Shown in pieces: positions 34,899 through 44,054 of a stretch of 64,000 nucleotides of DNA (positions are counted from its first letter, which is position 1; every line of letters starts with the position of its first letter). This stretch comes from CAZDDB01 sp963843285 (lineage in GTDB: Bacteria > Acidobacteriota > HRBIN11 > JAKEFK01). The DNA is taken from positions 372,001 through 436,000 of the forward strand of contig CAWJJO010000012.1 of NCBI GenBank assembly GCA_963843285.1. The letters are read 5' to 3'. A model generated the notes under the pieces. That model worked only from the letters and a program-made list of their open reading frames with translations. It did not search any database and was not told where the DNA came from. Position numbers and translations under genes: made by a program.

Positions 34899-36385
34899 GC
34901 GCTGAAGAATGGCAGATTCTGTGGTTTACACTTGGTGTCTCTACCTTCAGCACTGTTTTGATCCTACCTTTTGGCATCCTGCTTGCGTGGCTTTTGGCCC
35001 GCAGGATGTGGCGCGGCAAATCCATTATTGAAACGATTGTGTCGCTGCCACTTGTGATGCCACCGGTTGCAACCGGACTACTGTTGTTGAAGTTGCTCGG
35101 AAGGAGAGGACCGCTCGGAAGCTTCCTGAAACAGTGGCTGGATCTGGACATTGTTTTCACGTGGCGGGGTGTTGTAGCAGCGATGGCGGTGATGTCGTTT
35201 CCTCTTCTTGTCCGGGCGGCGCGTGTTGCATTTGAAGAAGTGAACCCGCGGCTGGAGCAGGTTGCGCGAACGCTGGGTGCTTCTCCGGTACGCGTATTTT
35301 TGTCCGTTACGTTACCGCTCGCCGCGCGCGGGATCGCTGCCGGAACGCTGCTTGCGTTTGCGCGCGCACTGGGTGAATTCGGCGCAACCATTGTCGTTGC
35401 AGGAAACATTCCGGGCAGGACGGCAACGCTCTCACTTTCCATCTATCAATTCATTCAACTGGGACAGGACAGCGAAGCGCTTCGATTGCTGGTTGTCTCG
35501 GTGATTCTCGCATTCTCGGCGGTCCTGATCAGCGAGATCTTTTTGAAACGAAGCAGAAGATTCAGCGACAGTGAGGTCCGGCTTGGATCTCCTCCCCCTT
35601 ATCAAGGGGGAGGTCGGGACGGGGTTGCCTCAAACATCTCCACCCCCCCACTAACTCCCCCCTTCATAAGAGGGGAGAATCGCGGCATGACACTGATTCT
35701 GCGAAACCTTAAATTGCCGCTCCAGAGAATTACTCTGGATGTGAACGCCGAGCTGAGCGGGCGCATCACTGGAATCTTTGGCCCTTCCGGATCCGGCAAA
35801 ACTTCGCTGCTCGAAGCGGTTGCCGGAATCCGGAAACCTGCAACTGCCTACATGGAAGCCGAAGGACATGTACTGACGGACACATCGCGCAGGTTGCATG
35901 TTCCGATCGAACACCGTGCTGTTGGTTATGTGCCACAGGATCTCGCGCTGTTCCCACATCTTTCCGTGAAGAAAAATCTGCTCTACGGATTTCGCGAACA
36001 TCAGCAGCAACGCGATCTCATCAATCTGAGCCACATCGTGGACGTGCTGGAAATCGAACCCCTTTTGAATCGTGGTATTTCGCTGCTTTCAGGCGGAGAA
36101 AAGCAACGAGTAGCCTTCGCGCGCGCAATTCTGGCATCGCCCCGTCTCCTGCTGATGGATGAACCGCTGGCAAGTCTCGATCGAAATCTGAAAGAAAAGA
36201 TGATCGAGTATCTGCTGCGTCTTCGCGATGCCTTCCATATCCCGATGCTTTATGTGAGCCATGATGCCGATGAGGTTGCTTCGCTCTGTGATGAGGTCGT
36301 TATCCTTGAAGAAGGACGCATCCTCAAGCGAGGAACCCCGCAGTCTTTGTTCGAACGGGACACGCGAACCCACTACATATTTTAA
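34895..36385 (+). CDS. modBC: ModB permease joined in frame to ModC ATPase
   Basis: One open frame of 496 codons. Residues 1-225 are ModB: five to six membrane segments and the loop EVNPRLEQVARTLGASPVRV with LARALGEFGATIV. Residues about 229-263 are encoded by repeat family F and are Pro/Gly-rich without family similarity. Residues 265-496 are ModC: Walker A GPSGSGKTS, Q in GYVPQDLALFP, signature LSGGEKQRV, Walker B LLLMDEPLASLD and H-loop VSHDADEV. The final TOBE domain of ModC is missing. An ATG at 35687 with AGGGGAG ten bases before it would start a free ModC, so either a true fusion or two overlapping products is possible. Confidence 0.88.
   Translation: MSAEEWQILWFTLGVSTFSTVLILPFGILLAWLLARRMWRGKSIIETIVSLPLVMPPVATGLLLLKLLGRRGPLGSFLKQWLDLDIVFTWRGVVAAMAVMSFPLLVRAARVAFEEVNPRLEQVARTLGASPVRVFLSVTLPLAARGIAAGTLLAFARALGEFGATIVVAGNIPGRTATLSLSIYQFIQLGQDSEALRLLVVSVILAFSAVLISEIFLKRSRRFSDSEVRLGSPPPYQGGGRDGVASNISTPPLTPPFIRGENRGMTLILRNLKLPLQRITLDVNAELSGRITGIFGPSGSGKTSLLEAVAGIRKPATAYMEAEGHVLTDTSRRLHVPIEHRAVGYVPQDLALFPHLSVKKNLLYGFREHQQQRDLINLSHIVDVLEIEPLLNRGISLLSGGEKQRVAFARAILASPRLLLMDEPLASLDRNLKEKMIEYLLRLRDAFHIPMLYVSHDADEVASLCDEVVILEEGRILKRGTPQSLFERDTRTHYIF
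35592..35677. repeat. Repeat family F between modB and modC
   Basis: CTCCCCCTTATCAAGGGGGA (35592-35611) and CTCCCCCCTTCATAAGAGGG (35655-35674) are two palindromes facing the same way around GTCGGGACGGGG. CCCCCTTATnAAGGGGGA elements are familiar intergenic repeats in many bacteria. Here the copy keeps the frame open across the modB-modC junction. Confidence 0.75.
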
Positions 36386-36500
36386 AGAGACAATTGCCTG
36401 GTTGGATCGCTATTTGGGGGCCTGTGAACCGGTAAACTCTGAATATTTAACCGACTGATTGAATATCCGTCGTTGCGATCGGCCGTGCGATAATATTTTG

Positions 36501-37454
36501 GTGCAGAAACTTCTGGGAATTGCCTTCATTCTTCTTTTTGCTTTTCTGACTCGATCGCCAAACATCTTCGCTCAGTCCTTCGGAATCAATTCAGAGCTCG
36601 AGTCCCGAGAAATCGCGGACAAGGTCCAAGAGCTTGGGGTCGGTTGGGTTCGCGTCACGGCATACTGGTGCAAAATAGAAAAGTCAAAAGGGGAATTCAA
36701 TTGGTCTGAGCTGGACCACAAGCTCAGACTTGCAGGCCAGCGTGATTTGAAAGTTTATGTGCTGATTCACTGCACTCCCCGCTGGGCCAATGGCGACAAG
36801 ACCGAAACGCATCCTCCTATCAAAACTGAGGATTGGACCGATTTCGTGAAAGCCATCACTCACCGTTATTCCCGGCACTCCGCACTAGGCGGATTCGGAA
36901 TGTGGAATGAACCCAACCTCTCCGGATTCTGGGTTGGAAGCAGGACCGAATATGTCGAAAAAATTCTGATACCGGGCTATCAGGCCGTGAAAAGCGTAGA
37001 TCCCGAAATCTTAGTCGGCGCCCCGGAACTCGCACATCACTGGACCTCCCGGGGCAGGTGGAAGCTCTGGGATATCTTGAAAGCGGCCAACGGCAATTTT
37101 GACGTGGTCACTGTTCACTACTATCCTGATTCATCCGTCGATTTTGATGATTATCTCGATCGATGGATCAAACCACACGTTCAGGAAAAACCACTGTGGG
37201 TAACCGAGATAGGAGAGAAGGCCTGCAGAGATAGCCGGGACTCGGAAAAGAAACAGACAGAAGAATATCACACTTTCCTGCGAGTTTTTCAGGAACGGAG
37301 TTCCTGGTTCCAGTTAATTTTCCCTTACAGAATTTGGGATCCCGAGGATTCATGCAGTAACGGGAACGGCTTTGGCCTGACTTACGGATCACCGCTTCTT
37401 GAAAGACCGGCTTACGGAATCTATCGCAATTCCCTGCGGACTCAGGATCAATAA
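36501..37454 (+). CDS. Secreted clan-A glycoside hydrolase-like protein
   Basis: 317 residues from GTG 36501; a TTG at 36459 would add 14 residues that do not look like a signal peptide start. Signal peptide LLGIAFILLFAFLTRSPNIF then AQ. The barrel shows GWVRVTAYWCKIEKSKGEFN, FGMWNEPNLSGFW (about 150, candidate acid/base Glu after Asn) and LWVTEIGEKA (about 240, candidate nucleophile Glu), the pattern of GH5/GH39-like enzymes. Substrate is probably a beta-linked glycan; the family number is not certain. No ribosome-binding site is obvious. Confidence 0.75.
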   Translation: MQKLLGIAFILLFAFLTRSPNIFAQSFGINSELESREIADKVQELGVGWVRVTAYWCKIEKSKGEFNWSELDHKLRLAGQRDLKVYVLIHCTPRWANGDKTETHPPIKTEDWTDFVKAITHRYSRHSALGGFGMWNEPNLSGFWVGSRTEYVEKILIPGYQAVKSVDPEILVGAPELAHHWTSRGRWKLWDILKAANGNFDVVTVHYYPDSSVDFDDYLDRWIKPHVQEKPLWVTEIGEKACRDSRDSEKKQTEEYHTFLRVFQERSSWFQLIFPYRIWDPEDSCSNGNGFGLTYGSPLLERPAYGIYRNSLRTQDQ

Positions 37455-37502
37455 ATGGCGTGACACCCGGTTTTGGACGGGTATTATAATGACTACAACG
37501 TC

Positions 37503-39884
37503 ATGATTTCGAACGTGAATTTTTTACGCCGTACCGGTCTGATTTGCACTTTATTCCTGCTGATCGGATGGGAAAATCTGCATGGCCAGGGAATCCCGCC
37601 AGTTCCGGGAAGTACGTCACACAACGCCCAAACACCGGGGATAGCCGCTCAGTTGCCATCCACATCCGGGGAAATTGATACTGCGATTGCAAGAATAGAG
37701 ACACGTCTGGATGGTGTTCGAACGCGGCTTAGTGCACAAACAGCAATCACATCGGAAGCAGCATCTCTTACGGCAACTTCTGATGAACGAACCGAGCAGC
37801 GCCGTCTCCTGCAACAACTGTTGAGTGTCCTGGATTCCGAGGTGCGGAATCTTCGAAGGTTGAAGGAAATCCGCGAGATTAATCGTATCCAAACGGTCGA
37901 ACAAAATGGATGGCAAGGCTTCTCAGAACAACCGCCATATCCATTCGTGTTTGTGGAACAATTGCGGGACACGATCGCGGGTCAAGAGCTGGAAGCGCAA
38001 TCTTTCGAGATGATGCGTTCCATCGTTGAGACGGAGCTCGCCGGCAGCGCCACCCGGCTCAACGAGAGTGTCCGTCTACTCCGCCAGGCGAAAGACCAGT
38101 TAGAGCTTTTGGGCGCGCAGAATCAACGGCAGCAATGGCTCGTGGTGCTGGCGCAATTGCGGAATGAAACGAACGAAGCGGCGGTTGAAGCTGCCGAAAT
38201 GAGAAGACAGGTGGCGCTGGAATCGTTAAATGGACGACGCAAGTACATTGAGTTTCTGAAACACAAATTAAGCATCGCCGAAAGCAAGATGCGCTTTTCG
38301 AAACAGGACATTGATCTGGTGCAATCACAGATCAATCTCAGAAGGGAATCTTTCCAGAAAGAGCTGAATGAAGCGCTTGCAGCCGATGTCGAGCTGCGGA
38401 AATCGTTGGATACTCTTCGCGAAAATTTGCGAAATGGGACAGCCCCACCCGGGCCCGATGCGAATGTATTGACTTTGACGGAATTGCAGGGCGCTGTGGA
38501 AGCAGCGCAAATGCGCGCGGAAACAAGCGACACCAAGATTGAAATTCTACGGACTTTCGTAAGCCTGGCGGATTACATCCAAGGCGTCTGGGAAGACAGG
38601 ATCTGGGTGAGAAATGACCACACATTGATGGAGCTGCGTTCCAAGAGAGAACAGTACGAACAACTTCTAACGAATCTCAATCAGTGGACGAAGTTTGCCG
38701 AAGCGAAGCTTTCTGCATCGGTCGCCCAAGCGATCAGATATTCCATCAAACAAGGGGACCCGAGTATGACACCGGCCGGGCGCCAGGCAGCGCAGGATGT
38801 GCAGAATACACTCGAAGACCGCGCCGCCATGTTTCAGCGGGCGCTCAGCGTTCTTTCTATTGTGGAAGGACAAACACGCCGGTTGACTTCTGAGATAGCG
38901 GACCGGGAATTAAGAATGTCCGCCTCGGGAAAGGCACGCTATGTCCTGGATCAAATCGGCACATTTTTCCATCGGATCTGGATTGCGGAGCTGTACGTTG
39001 CGGAAGACACAGTCATCGCCGATGGTCAGAAAATCTCGATCCCCCGCAGCATTACGGTGGGCAAAGTTATCATTGCGCTTTCCATTTTTGTGCTGGGTCT
39101 GCTTCTGGCGCGATGGATCAACGGAATCACCGGACGAGTCGCAACAGGGTTGTTTCGTACAGACGACCGTACCGCCGGACTCTCCGCAAAAGCCGCCGCG
39201 ACCATTGTTGTCGCAGTCACCCTGCTGGTCGCCATGGCGTCCGTCCGCATTCCCTGGACTGTGTTTGCATTCATGGGCGGCGCGCTAGCAATCGGCGTGG
39301 GGTTCGGCGCCCAGACTCTCATCAACAATTTTATAAGCGGCATCATTCTCCTTTTCGAGCGCAGCATCCGGGTGGGCGATATTGTAGAAGTCGAAGAACA
39401 ACGCGGCAAAATCATGAACATCGGCCTGCGCAGCTCCTTGATCAAACGCGGAGACGGCGTGGATATGCTCGTTCCGAACAGCCGGTTTTTGGAGAAGAAC
39501 GTCATCAACTGGACGTTCACGGACAACCTGGTTCGTTACGTAGTGCCGGTCAGCGTGGCTTACGGATCACCGACCGCCAGAGTCTCGGAGCTCATTGCAC
39601 AGGCCGCCGCTGATCACCCGCTAGTGCTCAAAGATCCACCGCCACAGGTTTTGTTTGAGGATTTTGGCGACAATGCCCTTCTTTTTACGCTCAAGTTCTG
39701 GATTCGATTGGGTCCGGACGTGGATGGCGGAATTGTCCGCAGCGATCTGCGGCATCGCATCTATGAGCTGTTCGAACTGGAGGACATCGCGATCGCTTTC
39801 CCGCAAAGGGATGTTCACCTGGATTCGGACGGGCCGATTGAAGTGAAAGTGATCAACTCAAGTCCGGAAGGAAACGGTTTGTAG
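37503..39884 (+). CDS. MscS/MscK-type mechanosensitive channel with large periplasmic region
   Basis: 793 residues from ATG 37503. Signal peptide (RRTGLICTLFLLIGWENLHG), then about 450 residues rich in Glu, Arg, Gln and Leu with coiled-coil character. Membrane segments at about 525-550 and 570-595, then the MscS pore helix GALAIGVGFGAQTLINNFIS and the beta domain ERSIRVGDIVEVEEQRGKIM with LVPNSRFLEKNVINW. The C-terminal alpha-beta domain ends near 790. It opens under membrane tension to release solutes. A TATAAT at 37485-37490 lies so close to the ATG that the message may have almost no leader. Confidence 0.88.
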   Translation: MISNVNFLRRTGLICTLFLLIGWENLHGQGIPPVPGSTSHNAQTPGIAAQLPSTSGEIDTAIARIETRLDGVRTRLSAQTAITSEAASLTATSDERTEQRRLLQQLLSVLDSEVRNLRRLKEIREINRIQTVEQNGWQGFSEQPPYPFVFVEQLRDTIAGQELEAQSFEMMRSIVETELAGSATRLNESVRLLRQAKDQLELLGAQNQRQQWLVVLAQLRNETNEAAVEAAEMRRQVALESLNGRRKYIEFLKHKLSIAESKMRFSKQDIDLVQSQINLRRESFQKELNEALAADVELRKSLDTLRENLRNGTAPPGPDANVLTLTELQGAVEAAQMRAETSDTKIEILRTFVSLADYIQGVWEDRIWVRNDHTLMELRSKREQYEQLLTNLNQWTKFAEAKLSASVAQAIRYSIKQGDPSMTPAGRQAAQDVQNTLEDRAAMFQRALSVLSIVEGQTRRLTSEIADRELRMSASGKARYVLDQIGTFFHRIWIAELYVAEDTVIADGQKISIPRSITVGKVIIALSIFVLGLLLARWINGITGRVATGLFRTDDRTAGLSAKAAATIVVAVTLLVAMASVRIPWTVFAFMGGALAIGVGFGAQTLINNFISGIILLFERSIRVGDIVEVEEQRGKIMNIGLRSSLIKRGDGVDMLVPNSRFLEKNVINWTFTDNLVRYVVPVSVAYGSPTARVSELIAQAAADHPLVLKDPPPQVLFEDFGDNALLFTLKFWIRLGPDVDGGIVRSDLRHRIYELFELEDIAIAFPQRDVHLDSDGPIEVKVINSSPEGNGL

Positions 39885-39910
39885 CGCCGGACCTTGCCAG
39901 GCTAAAGAAC

Positions 39911-39996
39911 TGTTGCAGGCAGGATGCTCCAGGATACACGCTAGAGGCCTGCGACCCATAGTGCAGGCGGGACGTCTGCGCTCCATACGGTAGTGA
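39911..39996. repeat. Degenerate GCAGGC-type repeats
   Basis: TTGCAGGCAGGATGCTCC, GAGGCCTGCGACCC and GTGCAGGCGGGACGTCTGCG then CTCC occupy the 138-base gap between the MscS and TIG-domain genes. They resemble families A and D. No gene seen. Confidence 0.5.
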
Positions 39997-40022
39997 GGGA
40001 TTCTCCGTATCTCCCGGAGGTG

Positions 40023-41165
40023 CTAGTTTTTATTCGCAGTGACTGCGATTGGCTGAGTAAGCTCAACTTCAAGCGGTTTCTGCAATACAAAGATCAGCGG
40101 TGATTTTTCTGGAATCACCACATGATCACCTTTGGTAAGCAGCACCACGGTACTTCCAGCACCAGCTCCGACTGCCGCTCCGATGGCAGCTCCTTTTCCG
40201 CCACCCGCTATCGCGCCGACAAGTGTTCCGATTCCAGTTGTAACTAGGACCTTCTTCGTATCCTTTTTCTTACCGGAAGGCGCCTGCGAATTGAAATCAT
40301 TCGTCTGGACTGCAACAGAGTCGTGTGTATCCAAATCGATTTTCTCGATTGTAAATCCAATCGCCGCTTTTCCTTTGACCTTGCCCGGTTGATTGACGAA
40401 GGTAACACGACCGGTAACAGCATTGTCGGGGGAAGCGATGATCTTTCCATTGGCGCCCAAAGGCGCGGCAAGGACCATCGAAACTCTGTCACCGGGCTGA
40501 TTGGATGCGGAGCCGATCTCGGCTGCAGTCTTCACGTGCAATTCCGATCCCGGAGGAATTTGAACAAGTTCCGTAACTTGAACTTTTTGAGGACTACTAC
40601 TTTTCCCCGTCTTTAAATCTGTGAATACAAGATCACGCATGCCGGGATCCATGTTTTCGGGAACGCGGAGCTCTGCGGATGTCGCTGTGATCGCGGTCAC
40701 AAGTACTTTTTCATTACCGAGCTTCGCATCCATCTCTTCGGCAACAGGGTTGAAATGCGTTCCCTGCACTTTGAGGACTCCACCTGAGCGAACAGATTCC
40801 GGCGTAATTTCAGCAATTTCCGGCGACGATATTTCAACTTTGATTTCAACCGGCAGGCTTTCTGCCTGTGTTTCTTTATTCCTTACAACAATTTTGTGCG
40901 TACCTTCACCGGTGTCTTCAGGCACAGTCACTTCTAGATTCTGATCGTCAACTTTCTTTACTTCAGCAAGCTTGTCGTCAACTTTTACCTCCAGCTTGCT
41001 AACGTCTTGTCCAAAATTTTCACCCACAAGTTTGACCGTCCGGCCCGGTTCGACTTGCTGTTGCTTGGCATCCACTTTTTCGATCTTTGGGGCTTTGCTG
41101 CAGGTAGCGTTCAATCCAGCTGCGATCAAGACTGAAATCATCAGTATTTGATGCTTTAGAAGCAT
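40023..41165 (-). CDS. Cell-envelope protein with IPT/TIG domains and a glycine-zipper segment
   Basis: 380 residues from the ATG at 41163-41165, preceded by GGAGGTGG; a longer frame begins at 41276 but would run through the hairpin upstream. N-terminal hydrophobic signal (ILMISVLIAAGLNATC) with a possible but atypical lipobox (Thr before Cys). Two IPT/TIG beta-sandwich domains lie at about 30-115 and 115-200 (VEPGRTVKLVGENFG, VRSGGVLKVQGTHFN). A beta-rich region follows, then a glycine-zipper segment (GTLVGAIAGGGKGAAIGAAV, about 300-320) as in envelope-anchored TraT/OmpA-like proteins. Probably outer-membrane attached; function unknown. Confidence 0.75.
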   Translation of the reverse strand: MLLKHQILMISVLIAAGLNATCSKAPKIEKVDAKQQQVEPGRTVKLVGENFGQDVSKLEVKVDDKLAEVKKVDDQNLEVTVPEDTGEGTHKIVVRNKETQAESLPVEIKVEISSPEIAEITPESVRSGGVLKVQGTHFNPVAEEMDAKLGNEKVLVTAITATSAELRVPENMDPGMRDLVFTDLKTGKSSSPQKVQVTELVQIPPGSELHVKTAAEIGSASNQPGDRVSMVLAAPLGANGKIIASPDNAVTGRVTFVNQPGKVKGKAAIGFTIEKIDLDTHDSVAVQTNDFNSQAPSGKKKDTKKVLVTTGIGTLVGAIAGGGKGAAIGAAVGAGAGSTVVLLTKGDHVVIPEKSPLIFVLQKPLEVELTQPIAVTANKN

Positions 41166-41185
41166 GAACCACCTCCAAAAAATCA

Positions 41186-41222
41186 AAAAGGCCAGGTATT
41201 TCGACGATTGACCTGGCCTTTT
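41186..41222 (-). terminator. Strong hairpin between the 16S gene and the TIG-domain gene
   Basis: AAAAGGCCAGGT (41186-41197) pairs perfectly with ACCTGGCCTTTT (41211-41222). On the minus strand it is followed by TTTTTGATTTTTT, a clear intrinsic terminator for the 16S transcript. It also lies only 21 bases before the TIG-domain ATG, so it may instead be, or double as, a leader hairpin. Confidence 0.8.
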
Positions 41223-41390
41223 CTCTAACTGGGGTATTGCGCCCCATCTAGATACTGTGAGAGGTTGTCCTCTCAAAAATGAACAGTGCGCGAATCATGA
41301 AGTCACATAAAACTTAAGAGGTTGGAAGGTGATGATCGCTTCCGCAATCATCCTTTCAGCTCTAACGAGCACCTTCAGTACTCCCTACTT

Positions 41391-42956
<1,566 letters not shown>

Positions 42957-43111
42957 AACTTTGGAGAATCAGATCCAGATTCTTACCTTGCAGCAAGAAT
43001 CGGGCTGATTCAAGAAACTTCTTGAGTGCCCTCACTCATCGTTGGCACTGTTCATTTTTCAAAGAACAAAGACAATTCCCCAAAGACAAACCCGTTTGGG
43101 GACAATTGTCA

Positions 43112-43140
43112 AGTATACAGGTTGACACAAACAGTGTCAA
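43112..43140 (-). promoter_or_regulatory. rRNA promoter P2
   Basis: On the minus strand TTGACA (43140-43135), 17 bases, TATACT (43117-43112). Predicted start near 43105, giving a ~150-nt leader before the mature 16S. The -35 overlaps an inverted repeat TTGACAC...GTGTCAA. Confidence 0.8.
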
Positions 43141-43221
43141 GCCTTCCTTCCATTGTGAAAGAAACCCGGACGCCTTCTTTAAGGCTTGTTTGTGGGGCCA
43201 TTCTTTCGAATGGCGGTTATA

Positions 43222-43249
43222 ATTATAGAGTCTTTCGAAAGACTGTCAA
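43222..43249 (-). promoter_or_regulatory. rRNA promoter P1
   Basis: On the minus strand TTGACA (43249-43244), 16 bases containing the palindrome GTCTTTCGAAAGAC, TATAAT (43227-43222). It lies upstream of P2 and immediately beside the start of the divergent small gene at 43255. The 42957-43254 interval holds only leader and promoters. Confidence 0.75.
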
Positions 43250-43254
43250 GTGAA

Positions 43255-43497
43255 ATGCAACGGCTCAAGGGAATTATTTTCAAATTACTTGTAGTGGGTA
43301 TTCTTGCATACGGCTATTTTGTTTGGCCAACTCCCTACAAATATGGAACCTGGCGTTCTCAGGCAGGCTTCGACTATCCGATGCGGACCGCCTGGATTAC
43401 TGGAACGGTGGATCTTTATTACAATGGACAATGGGCGAGTCTCAACGAGCTGCTGCTGGATGATTCCGCCCGCGATTCTGTCCGCAAGATAAACTGA
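43255..43497 (+). CDS. Small membrane-anchored hypothetical protein
   Basis: 80 residues from ATG 43255. One N-terminal hydrophobic helix (GIIFKLLVVGILAYGYFVW) and a short soluble part that looks like a degraded or minimal beta hairpin domain (YKYGTWRSQAGFDYPMRTAW). No family recognised. It is divergent from the rRNA promoters and ends one base before sixA, so it may be cotranscribed with the polyphosphate genes. Confidence 0.55.
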   Translation: MQRLKGIIFKLLVVGILAYGYFVWPTPYKYGTWRSQAGFDYPMRTAWITGTVDLYYNGQWASLNELLLDDSARDSVRKIN

Positions 43498-43498
43498 C

Positions 43499-43975
43499 AT
43501 GATGATTTACATTGTTCGGCATGCCATTGCAGAAGATGTTTCGTCAGACGGCAGCGATGGAAAGCGCGCATTAACGGCAGAAGGTAGAAAGAAGATGAAG
43601 GAGGCTGCCTCAGGTTTTGCATCGCTGGAATCGGAAATCGGACGTGTCTTTTCCAGTCCGCTGGTTCGCGCCTGGCAAACCGCTGAAATCATGGCAAAAG
43701 AGCTAGGCAAAGAAGTTGAAGAAATGAGGGAACTCGCTCCGGGGCACTCTCCCAAACAAGTTCTAAACCGCCTGACGCAAATGGAGGATGCAAGCATTGT
43801 GCTTGTAGGCCATCAGCCCGACTGTTCGACGCTCGCTTCCTATTTACTCGGAAACCTAGACATAGAGTTTAAGAAGGGTGCGATCTGTAAGATCCAGATC
43901 GACCGGATGACAACTGGATCCGGCGCGCTGATCTGGCACCTTCCGCCACAGGCGCTCCGTCTGATGCGGAAATGA
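43499..43975 (+). CDS. sixA: SixA-type phosphohistidine phosphatase
   Basis: 158 residues, histidine phosphatase superfamily: the RHA motif with catalytic His (MIYIVRHAIAED, residues 2-13), SSPLVRAWQTAE (about 53-64) and VLVGHQPDCSTL with the second catalytic His (about 102). SixA removes phosphate from phosphohistidine on signalling proteins such as ArcB or the nitrogen PTS. Two adjacent ATG codons can serve as start. It heads the sixA-ppx-ppx-ppk series; coupling of SixA to polyphosphate genes is seen in other bacteria. Confidence 0.9.
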   Translation: MMIYIVRHAIAEDVSSDGSDGKRALTAEGRKKMKEAASGFASLESEIGRVFSSPLVRAWQTAEIMAKELGKEVEEMRELAPGHSPKQVLNRLTQMEDASIVLVGHQPDCSTLASYLLGNLDIEFKKGAICKIQIDRMTTGSGALIWHLPPQALRLMRK

Positions 43976-43978
43976 TTT

Positions 43979-44008
43979 CACCGCAGAGACGCAGAGAACG
44001 CAGAGAAA
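43979..44008. repeat. Repeat family E, CGCAGAGA type
   Basis: CACCGCAGAGACGCAGAGAA then CGCAGAGAAA between sixA and the first ppx. Direct-repeat, not palindromic, in this copy. Confidence 0.65.
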
Positions 44009-44054
44009 GGGTGTAAGATGGCACTTCACAAATGAAGGCCGGGAACAAGAAAAC

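Noticed and set aside
42957..43254. tRNA genes or a 5S gene beside the 16S gene
   Set aside because: No cloverleaf-like sequence or TpsiC motif was seen; the interval is explained by leader and two promoters.
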